Positions 15,501-26,400 of a stretch of 28,247 nt of DNA are shown in pieces (positions within the stretch are counted from its first letter, which is position 1; every line of letters starts with the position of its first letter). Made by a program: the position numbers and the translations under genes. The notes under the pieces are model-generated. The model had not been told where the DNA came from and searched no databases. It saw only the letters and a program-made list of their open reading frames with translations. Source of the DNA: DAIOHQ01 sp036744635 (GTDB taxonomy: Bacteria; Planctomycetota; Phycisphaerae; Tepidisphaerales; Tepidisphaeraceae); assembly GCA_036744635.1 (NCBI GenBank), contig DAIOHQ010000031.1:1-28247 (forward strand). The letters are read 5' to 3'.

Positions 15501-18500
15501 CGCGGTTGGTCATCCATCCATCGCGCCCCTTGAAGTCGGTGCTGGCACGGTCAAAGGCGGCCTCATCCTGCTGCAGGTTGGTGGCCGTGGCCAGCTTGAC
15601 GTGGCGGCGAATCTGCTCGGGCGTGACGCCGGTCTGCTCGGGCGCAACATCAATCTGCACGCCGCCTTTTGCCGAGCGCTGGCGGGCGGGGAAACTGGCC
15701 TGCTCTTCATAGTCATCGGCGAGCATTCCCAGCAGCGTGACATCCTTGATCTGATCGAGATGCGGGATATCGACGTTGACCTCGGCGACCTCCGAGGAGG
15801 TCATGGTGTCGACTTCGATCCACTTGGGCTTTTTGCCGTCCGGCTGGCTGGACCACGCGCCATCCTTGACGTCGCGGATGATGACCGCCGGGTTCTTGCC
15901 TTCGTCGGTGTCGGAAGCGGATGCCTTGGGCAGCGGAATGCCGGTCGGCACCGCGCCGCGGAAAATGCCGGTGTGCGGGCCGGTCTCGGTCAGCTCGAAG
16001 CCTTCGAGGATGTCGCCGGACATGGTGCGCAGATCGACCTTCACCTTGTCGGCTTCGTCGGTCATGTCCTGGGCGAAGTCGGTGACCTGCACGTAAATCT
16101 TGCTGCCGGGGCGGACGGTGTGGCCATCGCGGCTGATTTCCGCGCGGCGGCTGCCGACTTCCATGCGCCGCTGCATCTGCCGCTGCAGCTCGCGCTTTTC
16201 CTCTTCCTCATCGGTGAGGATTTCGCCGGCGCTGGCGGCCAGCTTGGCCGCGAACTTGATCTCCAGTTCCTTGGCCGGATAAGTCAGGTCATTGCGCTTC
16301 TGGAAATCCGGCTCGATTTCATAGGTGACCACATCATCGCCGCGCACCTGCAGGGTGACGTCGTTCTTGGCGGCCTTGCCCAGGGCGGTGGCGATCTTGG
16401 CGGTGAACAGGTTCTTGTTGGTCGAGCTGGGGAGCAGCTTGACGTGCTCCTCGTCGCCGCCCTTGCTGGTCTTGAGCACAACCGGAATCGAAGTCCCGCC
16501 GCGGGCAACCGACAGATTCGGATCCTGCAGCGTCAATTCCAGCGGCCGGCCGGGGATGACCACCGTCGCCAGCTTCTGCTCGCCGAGGGGAAGCACCCCG
16601 CTGGAAAGCAGCCCGGTATTGGGCACGACCAGCGCCAACTGCCCTTCCAGCAGCGTCGCCTCGACGTGATTCGGCACGCGCTCCTTCACCTTCTTCACGT
16701 AGTCGTACGATTCCTTGAACTCGTTCTTCTGGTACGACATCTTCGCGTACAGGTAGTACGCCTCGGCCTGGGTTTGCAGATTGTCGGCATCGACCAGCCG
16801 CTCGAGTATCTGCTCGGCCGCCTGATAGTTCTTGGTCAGGATGTACAGGTCGATCAGGTGGAACTGGGCGGCGGCGCCGGCTTCGGTCTTCTTGTAGCGG
16901 GCATTGTTGTGCAGCGCCTCGTACTCGATGCGCGCGGCCTGGTAATTTTCCTGGTCGCGATAGATGTCCCCCTTGGTCAGCGAAACTTTGGCGCCGATTT
17001 CCGGATCCAGGTCCGCCTCGCGTAGCAGGATCTTGAAGGCGAATTCAAGCCCTTCCTTGAGCATCTTCTGCTTGCGGAGCTGCTCGACGCTCCAGGCGAC
17101 GTACTTGGGATCGAAGCTTTCCCACATGTCGCTGAGCATCTTGATCTTGGGACCGGTCAGCTCCCACGCCCTGGCCTCGTTGCTGACCGACAGGGCGCTG
17201 GCGGCGACGAACAGGTCATAGCTCGGGTCGCTGGCGGCGACCGGGATCATGTCGGTAATGTTGGTGGCGGCCTTGGCCTTCACCATCAGAATCTGCTTGG
17301 TGGCGACTTCGTTGGGACGGCCTTTCTTCTCGGCGGCCACCATGAAGGCATATTCCGGCTCGAACGCCTTCTTGTCATCCATCAGCTTGGTGAGCGGCAC
17401 GATCTCCTGGTTGTAGCTCTGGTCCCAATTGCTCTCCAGGGCGAAGGCGTCGGCCATCAGCCCGGTCATCCGATTGACTTCCGGCCAGTTGCCCGCGGCA
17501 ATCTGTTCCTTGGTCTGCGCGTCCAGCACCGGATAGAGCCAGCTTCCCGGACCTTCAAACTTGGCGCCCTGCGCCCACATCGAGACGATCTGTCGCTGCA
17601 TCGCGGCGGCCTCAGCCCGGAAGGCGGCGGTTTCCTTTTCTTTGGCGGCGTCGGGATTCGGCGGGTAGACAGCCAGCCCGTTCAGCTCAATGAGAATATT
17701 TCCCGGGATGGCGAGAGCTTCAATGTGATTGGCCGGAAGCTGGTCATAGAGCGGCTTGAGCACCTTGAGGATGGTGTGATGCTTCATTCCCGGCGTCAGG
17801 GCTGTCCCCTCTTCGACGGCAAGATTCGTCCAGCGGAACAAGCTGCCGACGGCGTCGATCTGCTGGTCGAGCGTGCGCGTCTTCACCGCCGCGAGATATT
17901 CGACCACATGCACCGTGGCAGCCTTGGGATCGCTGCCGTAGGCGTTGCAGGCGTATGCTTCACTCGAGACGATGAACTGGCCGGTCTTCTGCGCGCCAGT
18001 GAGATACGCTTTCCAATAGGTGTTCACCACCGCCGGCGGCACTTTCGACGTTGGAGTATTCCAACCCTGAATCATGTTCAGGGCGGCGGCCGCCTGCGCT
18101 GAGTCAATCTGATCGGCCCCCGGCAGGGCGACGATCTTCGCCAACTCATCGAGGATCACCTGCGGCTTGGCAATCCAAATCTGATTCTGCACCTGGCGAA
18201 GAACGTAACCGGTTGCAGCCTGTGGGCCGATTTTGTCATGCACCTCGGCAAACGGAATCGTGTAGTCTTCCTTGGGATTGAGCGCCAGCGCCAGCATGTT
18301 CCAGACCTGCGGGGTGTTTGCCTGGCCCGCCTTGGCCATCGCGACGTAGGTGGGGAAAAGCTTGTACAGTTCCGCCCAATTCTGCTGATTGGCAACCGTG
18401 GTAGTCAGACTTCCCCAATTTGCGCCGTCCGGAAGGCGCGGCAACCAGAGTTCGGCACAGGCGGCAGTAGCGGCTGCATTGCCGCCGACGCCGGAAAGAT

Positions 18501-20250
18501 GCGACAGGAATATCTGCTGCAGTTGAAATTCCGGCATCGTGGTGATTTTGTCGTCGCCGCTGGGAAGCTTGCCCTGGTACGACGCCAGGAACTTCTTCAC
18601 CGTTTCCGCAAGGGCCGGGTTTGGATTTTGCGCATTGCCGGGGATGGCGGCGAGCTGCACCAGCGTCGCCATCACCGCATCGCTTCCCGGCTTCTTCTGC
18701 TCGAATTCAGCGCGCAGGACTTTGAACTCCGGCTTATCGCCCCAGTTGACTTTGTCGGCCGCGAGTGCATCCAAAAGACCCTTCACCGCCGGCGAATATC
18801 CAGCCCGGCCGATCAAATCCTTTATGAACGCGATCTTCTCGTTCATATCCAGCAACGGGCTGGCAATGAAATTTCCCGCCAACTGTTGCCAGTTGAACCC
18901 TCCCGGATACGCCTCGACGAGCGCTTTGGCGCTGTCGAGCAGGCCGGCCTTGTCTTTGGCGGCATTGAACATGCCCATCGCGTTGGTGCGAATAGTGATG
19001 GTATCTTGGAAGGTGCGGCCTTTCAGCGCCTCGGCCAGAACCGCGCCCAACTGCTCGGGCTTGGTCAGCGACAGCAGTTCATTCACCATCCCGATATTCA
19101 AGGACTTCAGGTTTGCCCGCAGAAACGCGGCGCGCACCTCCGGCAGCGCGGCCAGATAGTTCTGTTCCGTCCACTGGATCGGTCCCTGCTCGCGGCCGGG
19201 CTGGTCGGCAAACTTCTGCTTGAAGACTTCCAGCTTCTTTTGAATCTCCTCGGGGGAAATCAGAGCTTTGTCCTTGATGTTGAAAACCTGCGGCGACTCA
19301 CCGATTTGCTGCCAGTAGTACGCGTAATACTCCTTGTTGGGATTGGCGAGAAAGATCGGCTCCAGCGCCAGATAGGCTTTGCCGGCCTCAAGTTTTGCCT
19401 CATCGGTGGGAAGAGCCCGCGCCGAGGCGCCGAAGGAATTCAGCATGCCCTGGCTGAGGACGGATTTGTTGTTGGTGCAGTAGTCAAGGATTAACTTCAC
19501 GCGCTGGGCGTCGGTCATCGCCGGGATTGCGCCGTTGTAGACGGTTTCAATGTTCGAATAGTCGGAGGGCACCCCTTTGACCATCACCAGCAGGGGGCGA
19601 AGATAGCGGTCCTTGGGCTCGCGGCCGAAGGCAAAGCTGTCGGCGGCGCTGCGCAGGGTAGAGTGGACGTAGCTGACGTAGTCGGGCTTGGGAAAATTCT
19701 TTTCAAGGAACTCGGCGATATCCAGCGCCTTGTCCATGTCCAGCGTTTCGACCAGCTTATTGAGTACCGGCTGCGCCAGCGCCCAGGTCTTGTCGTCGGC
19801 CCCGAAGATGGTGACGTATTTCTTGTATTCGTCGGCATAAGGCTCGCGGCGCAGGACGTACTTGAAGGCCTGTTCCAGCTTGTCGCTCTTCTCGTTGCTC
19901 TGGCGGATGAAGGTGATGTAGCGCACCAGTGCGGTGCGGGCGTCGCCGACGCGATCGGAAACCTGCGCCGCCTGGTAGAGCAGGTCCAAGTCCTTGTTTT
20001 CGGTGGCTTTCAGCAGTGCGGTCAGGCGCTTGTCGGCGGTAATGATGCGGCCGCTGGCGACGGCGGCGTCCAGAGACACGCGCAGCGTTTCCACCGCCGG
20101 GATCTTCTGCGAGAGGTCCTTTCCCAGAATCGCGTCGACTTTTTCGTACTGCTTGTCGGCGATCGCCTTTTTGGCGTCGTCGATGGGGGCGGCCAGAACA
20201 TTCGCGCTGATGGCCGCAATGCCCGCCACAAGAAGGAACACTTTTCGCAT
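12553..20250 (-). CDS. Giant secreted TPR protein with repeated beta modules and a PA14-like region
   Basis: 2565 aa. The signal peptide is at 1-20 (MRKVFLLVAGIAAISANVLA, then APIDD). Residues 21 to about 1200 are helical repeats, with clear TPRs near 1090-1200 (YQAARIEYEALHNN). A long beta region follows: a divergent module near 1240-1310; module A at 1382-1437 (VTDFAQDMTDEAD, LTETGPHTGIFRG); a PA14-like stretch near 1583-1677 (AYLFIDGQQVL, KGPHIYEVLVV). A lone GDDISVTYEDR lies near 1765. Module B is at 1823-1910 (VTDYDEDQTDQRD, GDKITVSYLDKEN) and module C at 2178-2272 (VTDPDHDRSDDRD, LTETLAHSGVFTG, GDEVTFEYVDD). About five CpoB/BamD-like TPRs end the protein (2335-2560). The Asp-rich loops look calcium-binding. 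AAAGGTG lies before the ATG. Function is not known; it is likely periplasmic or surface-bound and a client or arm of the ExbB/ExbD machine. Confidence 0.88.
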   Translation of the reverse strand: MRKVFLLVAGIAAISANVLAAPIDDAKKAIADKQYEKVDAILGKDLSQKIPAVETLRVSLDAAVASGRIITADKRLTALLKATENKDLDLLYQAAQVSDRVGDARTALVRYITFIRQSNEKSDKLEQAFKYVLRREPYADEYKKYVTIFGADDKTWALAQPVLNKLVETLDMDKALDIAEFLEKNFPKPDYVSYVHSTLRSAADSFAFGREPKDRYLRPLLVMVKGVPSDYSNIETVYNGAIPAMTDAQRVKLILDYCTNNKSVLSQGMLNSFGASARALPTDEAKLEAGKAYLALEPIFLANPNKEYYAYYWQQIGESPQVFNIKDKALISPEEIQKKLEVFKQKFADQPGREQGPIQWTEQNYLAALPEVRAAFLRANLKSLNIGMVNELLSLTKPEQLGAVLAEALKGRTFQDTITIRTNAMGMFNAAKDKAGLLDSAKALVEAYPGGFNWQQLAGNFIASPLLDMNEKIAFIKDLIGRAGYSPAVKGLLDALAADKVNWGDKPEFKVLRAEFEQKKPGSDAVMATLVQLAAIPGNAQNPNPALAETVKKFLASYQGKLPSGDDKITTMPEFQLQQIFLSHLSGVGGNAAATAACAELWLPRLPDGANWGSLTTTVANQQNWAELYKLFPTYVAMAKAGQANTPQVWNMLALALNPKEDYTIPFAEVHDKIGPQAATGYVLRQVQNQIWIAKPQVILDELAKIVALPGADQIDSAQAAAALNMIQGWNTPTSKVPPAVVNTYWKAYLTGAQKTGQFIVSSEAYACNAYGSDPKAATVHVVEYLAAVKTRTLDQQIDAVGSLFRWTNLAVEEGTALTPGMKHHTILKVLKPLYDQLPANHIEALAIPGNILIELNGLAVYPPNPDAAKEKETAAFRAEAAAMQRQIVSMWAQGAKFEGPGSWLYPVLDAQTKEQIAAGNWPEVNRMTGLMADAFALESNWDQSYNQEIVPLTKLMDDKKAFEPEYAFMVAAEKKGRPNEVATKQILMVKAKAATNITDMIPVAASDPSYDLFVAASALSVSNEARAWELTGPKIKMLSDMWESFDPKYVAWSVEQLRKQKMLKEGLEFAFKILLREADLDPEIGAKVSLTKGDIYRDQENYQAARIEYEALHNNARYKKTEAGAAAQFHLIDLYILTKNYQAAEQILERLVDADNLQTQAEAYYLYAKMSYQKNEFKESYDYVKKVKERVPNHVEATLLEGQLALVVPNTGLLSSGVLPLGEQKLATVVIPGRPLELTLQDPNLSVARGGTSIPVVLKTSKGGDEEHVKLLPSSTNKNLFTAKIATALGKAAKNDVTLQVRGDDVVTYEIEPDFQKRNDLTYPAKELEIKFAAKLAASAGEILTDEEEEKRELQRQMQRRMEVGSRRAEISRDGHTVRPGSKIYVQVTDFAQDMTDEADKVKVDLRTMSGDILEGFELTETGPHTGIFRGAVPTGIPLPKASASDTDEGKNPAVIIRDVKDGAWSSQPDGKKPKWIEVDTMTSSEVAEVNVDIPHLDQIKDVTLLGMLADDYEEQASFPARQRSAKGGVQIDVAPEQTGVTPEQIRRHVKLATATNLQQDEAAFDRASTDFKGRDGWMTNRVRGVFYLPENRALEMKFIQPLSPNNWQTAYLFIDGQQVLGNNMTAQTINLTGKVDLAKGPHIYEVLVVDHSRTEKVVVGYRTDAGTFEPVPADWFSMKAHPQLEDYLKPKAEIAIAGDMLTAKFATPRRLRKLRLQFNDFSGVSVAVKNFAIKDSAGKLLVPGKEDFTLGTTNSTLEIAPGDDISVTYEDRKPLVEDQAMLTTKLNSSYYNGSIVLAEEVITTNENNDRRTDYLEAKRCRPGDQLMVLVTDYDEDQTDQRDTLDVNVTTSSGEKLTLKALETWPNAGDLWQRHSGFFVAVLRIGTETKKDTIKVSPGDKITVSYLDKENTVPGIPVDRAYTISEAGQAAPVPLVYRTSVKMIEDTSPEAKAKLTRLLGIKSVKDAVVYKPLIMATHPEFAANAAGKPENKGAEIIAAVNAPLLFEVNYPNMALNAGSIFKVQAVAESELKLADKEKREPVVLEVPMYVQNIEQLAAIKGYPIQLQSHIRRNNIEMLRDGSFAGVIRLQVGSKGDPIDDLVMSGEKEFATADQRNSEAQGFLYRVPTLLVAGSDVVHIRVTDAGKNVTETKVKLVSDARLELMERTYTIQSDAVHLGEKFFVRVTDPDHDRSDDRDEIAVNVKSSTGDELTMKLTETLAHSGVFTGSVEPKFLGEKDKDGKLPAPNKGDDVLSVYFGDEVTFEYVDDMSLQSSAPVNITRKGKIYFGSDGELASFTKRFKDPEIAVKTNFLMAEALFELAKDHRKIAQIDKANDEIAEGKRILEEAMRDYPDTSLAVQGEYLLANLAQELGTYQEAIGRYSNVISTWPDSEYAPTSQFKKALCFEKLQSYDQACEEYVKLTYIYPDSPMVADATVRLGNYYYKKQSFKIAGKIFSNFQAKNPTHKLAPEALFLSAQCDYKLTDYRGSVKLFGKVVDEYPDEKDVRSEAMYWLADSNSQLQDYVKAYQWFKKLTWDYPESKWAKLARGRLTEENYSRIEETTGG
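13555..13715 (-). repeat. Beta module C (VTDxDxD ... LTETxxHSGxFxG) in the giant TPR protein
   Basis: Protein-level repeat unit. It opens with VTDPDHDRSDDRDEIAVNV and closes with LTETLAHSGVFTG, followed about 25 residues later by GDEVTFEYVDD (near 13435-13480). It is the best preserved of the copies. Copies are at 14588-14780 and 15940-16105 in the same gene, and 9665-9905 in the 769-aa gene. Similar Asp-rich modules with a GDxIxVxYxD ending are known from secreted and surface proteins of archaea and bacteria. Confidence 0.65.
14588..14780 (-). repeat. Beta module B in the giant TPR protein
   Basis: It opens with MVLVTDYDEDQTDQRD, continues with VNVTTSSGEKLTL and ends with RHSGFFVAVLRIG. The GDKITVSYLDKEN signature follows at about 14520-14565. 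Compared with modules A and C, the LTET segment is altered to LETWPNAG with an insertion. Confidence 0.6.
15940..16105 (-). repeat. Beta module A in the giant TPR protein
   Basis: It opens with IYVQVTDFAQDMTDEAD, continues with VDLRTMSGDILEGFE and closes with LTETGPHTGIFRG. It lacks an obvious GDxVxVxYxD ending directly after it. It is preceded by a Glu/Arg-rich, probably helical segment (EEEEKRELQRQMQRRME). Confidence 0.6.
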
Positions 20251-20375
20251 GAAGGAACACCTTTCTCTGTCAACTCGCCCAAACGTGATCGTTTGCTTGG
20301 ATTGCTAGTACCGCCGGCAGCACCGGAGGGTTCTGATACTTCCCGCCCGCCGCCACATTCGCCGGCGCGGCTCGC

Positions 20376-20462
20376 CGTTTAGCCCGGTCGCTTGCGAGCG
20401 GCGTGTTTGGATATCACTGCTCCACTTCACGCGACTCACAAGTGAGTCGGCTAACGTTTAGC
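20376..20462. repeat. Pair of hairpin repeats between the two giant genes
   Basis: Hairpin 1 is at 20384-20401 (CCGGTCGC, TT..., GCGAGCGG, with one G-G mismatch). Hairpin 2 is at 20432-20449, a perfect 8-bp palindrome CGACTCAC/GTGAGTCG around AA. The octamer CGTTTAGC flanks the pair on both sides (20376-20383 and 20455-20462). The elements lie in the 233-base gap between the 2063-aa and 2565-aa genes. Hairpins built on GCTCGCAAGCGAGC and GACTCACAAGTGAGTC are typical planctomycete intergenic repeats. Confidence 0.7.
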
Positions 20463-20483
20463 GGAATGCACGCGAAGCGGCGC

Positions 20484-23400
20484 TTACTCATACAATTCAA
20501 TTTCCGACAGCCCCAGGTCGGTTCCGGCCCCCGCCACATAAACGCACAAGGCTTCCATATCTACACCTGAAACGTCGAACACGTTGAAGAACTGATCATT
20601 TGTTGTCACGCCGCGCACCACCCGCGGTTCGAAGGCGAGCAGATCGGGATTGTTTCCCTGAAAATCGGTCTTCTTCGCCTTCAGCGCCGCCACCGCCGAC
20701 ATCACTTCCGACTGCTTGAGCGAGCGGTCATAGGTTACGCACAACTTTGGCTTGGCGATGTATCCCATGTCAATCATCATCCGCGAGCCAAACCCCCCTT
20801 CCTTGGCCGGCGTCCAGGCGCTGGGCTTGCCATCCAGGAACTTCTGCCCGTCGAACGTATCCATCACGTTTCCGGTCTGGCGGACGTAATGGCCTTGCAC
20901 CTGATCGGGATCGCCGTTGAGCGCGAAGATCGCCGCGTTCTTCATCTTGCCGGCGTGCGCCTTGGCCACCGAGGCGTTGTCGGTGGGATCGAGCACAATC
21001 GTGTCGGGATCATCCGGGTCTTTGCTCTTCTTGTCGTCCAGACCGTCGGTCTGCTGCATTCCCGCCTTGGCCGGCTGGATGTACAGCCCGTTGCTGCCGG
21101 GGAAATTGAACGACCAGATGGACAGCTCGGCGATCTCGAGATCGGCGGCCGGGTTGACCGTGACGCTGCAGCCAGTCTTGGCGTCGCACGGCAAATCGAC
21201 CACGCGATATTCCGGCGTCGCCAGGTCCAGGATGAATGTCAGCTTCTTGTCGCCATTGTCCACCGTAACGCTGGGAGCCGGACCGGCGGGCTGCTTTACC
21301 TTGGGCTCCTCAGTCTTCGTTTCCGCGATCGTCGCCTTTAGGCCGTATTCACTATTCAGGTCCTGTTTCACCGCGGCGCCGCCAAACTTATGGCGGTAGA
21401 CCAGGTGAACGACGTGCTGTTCGGGCCCGGCAGCAGACAACTGCACCGCCGCGCCCACCGCATAGAATTTCCTGCCAAACGCTTCCTTTGCCTCCCCTTC
21501 CCCCTGCCACGCCTTGGCCTGCCTGGCGCCAGCAACTTTCTTTAAGGTCGACAGGGTTTCCGGCTCGCGATAGGTTCCCGGGCCTTGCAGTTTCACCTCG
21601 GTAAACTCCAGCTTGTCGAGTTTCAGGTCGGCCAAGGGCAGCGTCTTAACGACATTTCCGCTGGTGTCGAATGTCAGAAGATTGCCGTTGCCGGCGCCCA
21701 CCAGCACGCCCTTATCGGTGGCGATCAGCCTTGGCCGATCGCCGGTCGTCTGCTTTGTCCAAACTTGCTTGCCGTCGCGCTTGAAGCAACCGATGACACC
21801 GTCGGCGTCGGCGGTGTAGAAGCAGCTTCCATCCGGCGCGATGTGAATATCCACCAAGGCCGGCACTTCCAGCGCTACCGCGTTGCCGCCATCCCCGTCG
21901 GCGATAATGATGTGCCCATTGCTGGCAAAAATTGCGCTGGTGGCATCCTTGGAAAACTCCGCGCGGAGTGGCTTGGGATTGGCGTTGGCATTGTTGCCGG
22001 CAATCGGCTTGTAATCAAACAATTGCCTGGCCCAGATTTCCCTGCCGGTTTCATCCAGCATGCGCGCGTTTTGCGCCCAGTCGATGTAGGCGACTTTCTT
22101 TCCCTGGTCGGCCACCGTGATGGCGTTGTCCATCGCCGACAACTCCATTCCATCCTGGCGTGCGACATCGCGCCGCCAGACGACCTCGCCGGTCTTGGCG
22201 TTCACCATCCGCAAGCTTTCGCAATATGGGAACGGGGGCGGACCCATCATCCCGCCATAGCCGGTAGGCTTGTTGGACGCCGCATACACCACGAATTGGC
22301 CGTCGCCGGAAAACTGCACTGCATTCACGAACGGCCGGTCGCGCAGGCGCTCGTAGAACATCACCTTGTCGGTGGCGTCATTGAAGGATTTGGAAATGTT
22401 GCTCTGCAGATCGATCAGGGTGTAGCCGCCACCCATGTGGGGGGCAAAGAAGGTCTTGCCGTCGGGCGAGACCTTGTAAGCTGATTGCCAGCCATCGACC
22501 ATGTCGCCCGGATCGAATTCCTCGGGAAGCCAAAAGCGCTTGAGATCCCCGCTGGGCGGGGTCACTTCAACCGATACCTTCCACGCGGTGGTGAAGTGCC
22601 ATGCGGCGTTAAGTTGGGTCGTCACGGTTTTCCCGCCGTAAAACGTGCCATCGGCGGCCATGCTCGGCTCGATCAGGCTGGGGGCGGTGATGCGCTGAAC
22701 TTCGCCGCTTGGCGAGAGCAGCACCGTCTTATCCTTCAACTCTACCGCGACATGGCCATCAGCACTGGCGGTCATGGTCTTGACCAGCGCCGGCGGGACC
22801 ATTCCCTTCATGGGCGCTTCCAGGGCGATGCGCTCCTTGCCGATGACTTCATTGCTGGCTGGAGCGACGCCGCTGGCCGGGAAGGCGGCGGCCTGTTGCG
22901 CCTCCCCTTTCTTGCCGATTACTTCGATCAGCTTCTCGACCGCCTTCTTGCGGCCGGCTTCGTCGTTGGAAACCACTGATATCGCGTGCTTGTCGGCCCA
23001 GAATGGGCTGAGGGCGACATCGACGATGCCTTGGGCTTTGCCGGGGAAGTTCGCGGTTGCCTGCCAATCGTTCATTGCGGCAAGACTTACGCACAGGCGC
23101 CCGCCGGAGAACAGTACGACATCATTGCGCACCAGATACATCGGGGCCACGTCGGTCCATCCGCCCTTTTCGGGCAGGAACTTGGAGGTGGCCTTGCTGA
23201 CGTAAGGTGAGAGCTGGCCACGATATCCGATCAATTCGCCCTTGTCGATTTGCCCGAGCACCTTCTCTTCCTTAGGCCCGGGGAACCACTTGAGCCAGAC
23301 GGTATCAAACGAGGTGGCCTGTACTTTTTCGACGATGGCGGTGCGCCCGGCCGACTTCAAAGCATCAACGATCCGCTGCGCATCTGGTTCCAGATCGGCT

Positions 23401-26400
23401 TGGGTTTCCTCAATTATCACGCGCACATCGCCCTGTCCCTTGAGGAACAGCGGCAGGCGGTCGGGATGGGGGATGAAGACGTCCGGGGCCTGTGCGATGG
23501 CGTTCAGAGTTGAGGAGCTGGCGGTCACTTTCAGCTTGGCTTGCGCTTGCACGCCGGTGAGCAATTCCTGCGCGGATACCGTCCATTCGCCGACGTCGTC
23601 GGTTTCGGCGGTGAGGTACTGCACCTTATCCTTGCCGCTGAGCCGGTCAAATGTCGCTCGTACCTTGCCCGCTGGGTCGGTAATGGTGTACTGCACCGGC
23701 ACTTGGGCGGCGGAGATTTTGGCATCGCCAAGGACGTCGGCCGACAGCTCGAAAGTACCGCCGGCCTTGACCTCGGCGGGGAAGTGAAGCTTGACCCCTT
23801 CCGGTGCGGTATCCAGCAGCACCAGGAACGCGGCCGGTTCGGCGATGAGGTCCACCGTGACCGCATCATCCTGGACCGGCAGTTCCTGCTGGGTGACGAG
23901 GTTTATCACTTTCTTGGCGCCGTTCACCTTGACCTTCAGGCCGGACGCGGGGGTGAATGCCATGTCGATGGTGCCGGCAACAGAGGAGCAGACGGCAAGA
24001 TATTGCAAGCCGCCGGCGGGCATGGAATAGATTGGCGCCTTGTCGGGCTCGGAGCCCCATTTGGGGGCGAGTTGGAGTTCGGCCATCATTTTTTCGATGT
24101 CGGGGCGTTCGCGCTCGAATTCATCCCAGAAATCCTTGTGGCTCCAGAAGCCGCCCACTTCCCAGAGGCCTTTGAGGGGAAATTCGTAGTGCTTCGCTCC
24201 GTCGAAGGGATAGCAGTTGGGGCCGACGGTCGCGACCACGCCGCCGGCGGCGATGAACTTCTTCAAGCTCGCTTCGCACTCGGCGCTGAAGGGGAGCTTG
24301 ACCTTGGGCAGGAAGATCACTCTCGTGCCTTGCGGGATTTTTCCGGCCTCTACGGTTTCTTCAAAAAGTACGTTCGGTGAATAGCCAAGCCGCATCAGGG
24401 CGCCGTACAGGGCGTGTTCATCCCAGTAGTTGCCGCCATCCATCACGTTGCCCATGATCTGCACGGTGTTGTCGGGCTGATAGGCGAAGGCGAGCGTGCC
24501 GTATTTCGCGAGGAAGTCGTTGATGATCTTTTTCTTCGCGTAGTCGCGTTTCTCGCTGGGAGCCAGCATTGGCAGCCCGACGCCTTCGCAGCCGTGCGCC
24601 ATCGAGGCAATAGCTTTGGCGGCCAGCATCGGGTTCTGGTTGGCGCCGTCGATGGTGTACCAGAGTTGTTTGTCGCCGATGCGGGATTTTGCCCAGGCGA
24701 CGATCCAACCCATGCTGGCGGGCCAATCGCCGTAGTCGGTGTAGTGCTCGAAGCTCATCGCGTCGAGGCCGTTGGCCATTTCGCTGACCAGCGTGCCGGG
24801 GTCGTGGCCAGCGTTGGTGCTGGTGGTGCTGATCAGGCGGGCGTCAACCTCACGGAGCTTTTCGCGCCACTGATTGAGGGTCTGGTAATAGCCGTAGTGC
24901 TGCTCGGCCTTCCAGTATTTGCGATGCTGGTCGGTCATCTGACGGCGGACCTCTGGCGAGGTTTCGGGTTTGAAGGCCTTTTGCCATTCCGGCCACGGCA
25001 CCGGCGTGGCGCCGGTTTTGTCCTTCACGATCGACTGCAGGGCTTCCATGCGTTTGCCGAAGTAGGGATCGACGCAGACGCCGCCTTCGGTATAGCCGCC
25101 GAGGGCGGGAAACCAGGTGTAGGTGAAGCCTTTGAAAGCGGGGTAGTCTTCGGTCTGCTGGCCGAAGATATGCACGCGGCGAATCTGGCGGTCGATGGTG
25201 GGTTTGTAGCTGTGATGGAAGGCCAGACCTTCGTTATAGAAACCCGCGGCGCGGTTTTCGTAGTCAATCATCTGCATTCCGACATGCTGAGTATTTTCCA
25301 GGATCTGGCGGGCGGGGGTGAGGGGCTTTTTGAGTTCTTCGGGGGCATCGGCGGGGGCGCCGGTGGAGGGGATTCCGGCCACCGGCCCGGCCGGGCCGAG
25401 CAGGCTGCCGTGACCGTAGGAGACCCAGGTAGTGGCGCCGGCATCGGCCATCGCGGCCAGACCAGCGGGATCGACGGTGAAGGCCGCGCTGTTGCAGGCG
25501 TTGACGGTGTGCTGGAACTGGAGCGTCCTGGGCAGAATCTCGACAATTTCAAAGTCGTAGTCGTGGCTGTCGGGGCTCTTTACGGCGAGCTTGTATTTGC
25601 CGGGGGCGAGCTTGCCGCTGTCCACAAAGAACAGGCGGCTGTCGGAGCCGGAAATGGCGGGCATTTCCAGGGACCCGACCTGGGTTTCGGTCTTTTCCGC
25701 CTTCACCAGCACCGGCAACTTGCCGCCGGGGTATTCGCCAGAGGCGACGAGCTCAAACTTGATGGCCTCGCCACGCCGGAAAACCCGGCGCAGGTTGTGC
25801 GCCATCAGCCAGTAGCCCTTGCCGACCGGGGCGGCCTTTTTGCCGGCGCCGAGGGTGACTTCCTGAACGAACATGCCGTTCTTGAAGCTTTCGGATTGGG
25901 TCTGAATCTTGCCGGTTTCGTCTATGCGGAACATTCCCAGGCTGGAGGAGTAATCCAGGCCCCAGGGCAGGTAGATGGTCAGTGGCGCGTACGCCCCCGC
26001 CTGGGGGGTGAGATTGGTAAGCAGGTTGACCTTGCCGAACTGGAGTTGCAGGCCGGTCAGCGGCGCGGCGAAGCCGCTCTTCTTATCCACGGCGCAGAAG
26101 GTGACGGGCGTGGTGTGAATTTTCAGGGTCTTGCCGTCGACGGTCAGGGCGGCGTGGTGGGCGGTGACGTTGGCTTCGACGTCGATGGCCAGGTCAAAGG
26201 GATCGATGGTATAGCTGCCGGGCTGGATGTTGGCGCTGCTCTTGGCTTTATAGCTGGTCTCATCGCCGGCATCGGGGTCGGCGTCGGTGAAAACCTTCAC
26301 CGCGGACTGGCCGGCATTCAGTTCCCCTTCGAGCTTCATCCCGGCGGTGAAAAGGGTCTTGCCGTCGAGGGTGAACATGTGGGGAAATTCCGAGACGGCG

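Noticed and set aside
12853..17025. A 1390-codon open frame on the plus strand opposite the giant TPR gene
   Set aside because: It mirrors the third-position GC of the minus-strand gene. Composition is skewed (Gly, His, Arg, Leu, Val-rich), with no family motif, whereas the minus-strand protein has a signal peptide, TPRs and repeated modules.
20384..20449. Riboswitch or structured leader before the 2565-aa gene
   Set aside because: The hairpins are simple short palindromes of a repeat type, more than 130 bases from the start codon, with no known aptamer pattern.
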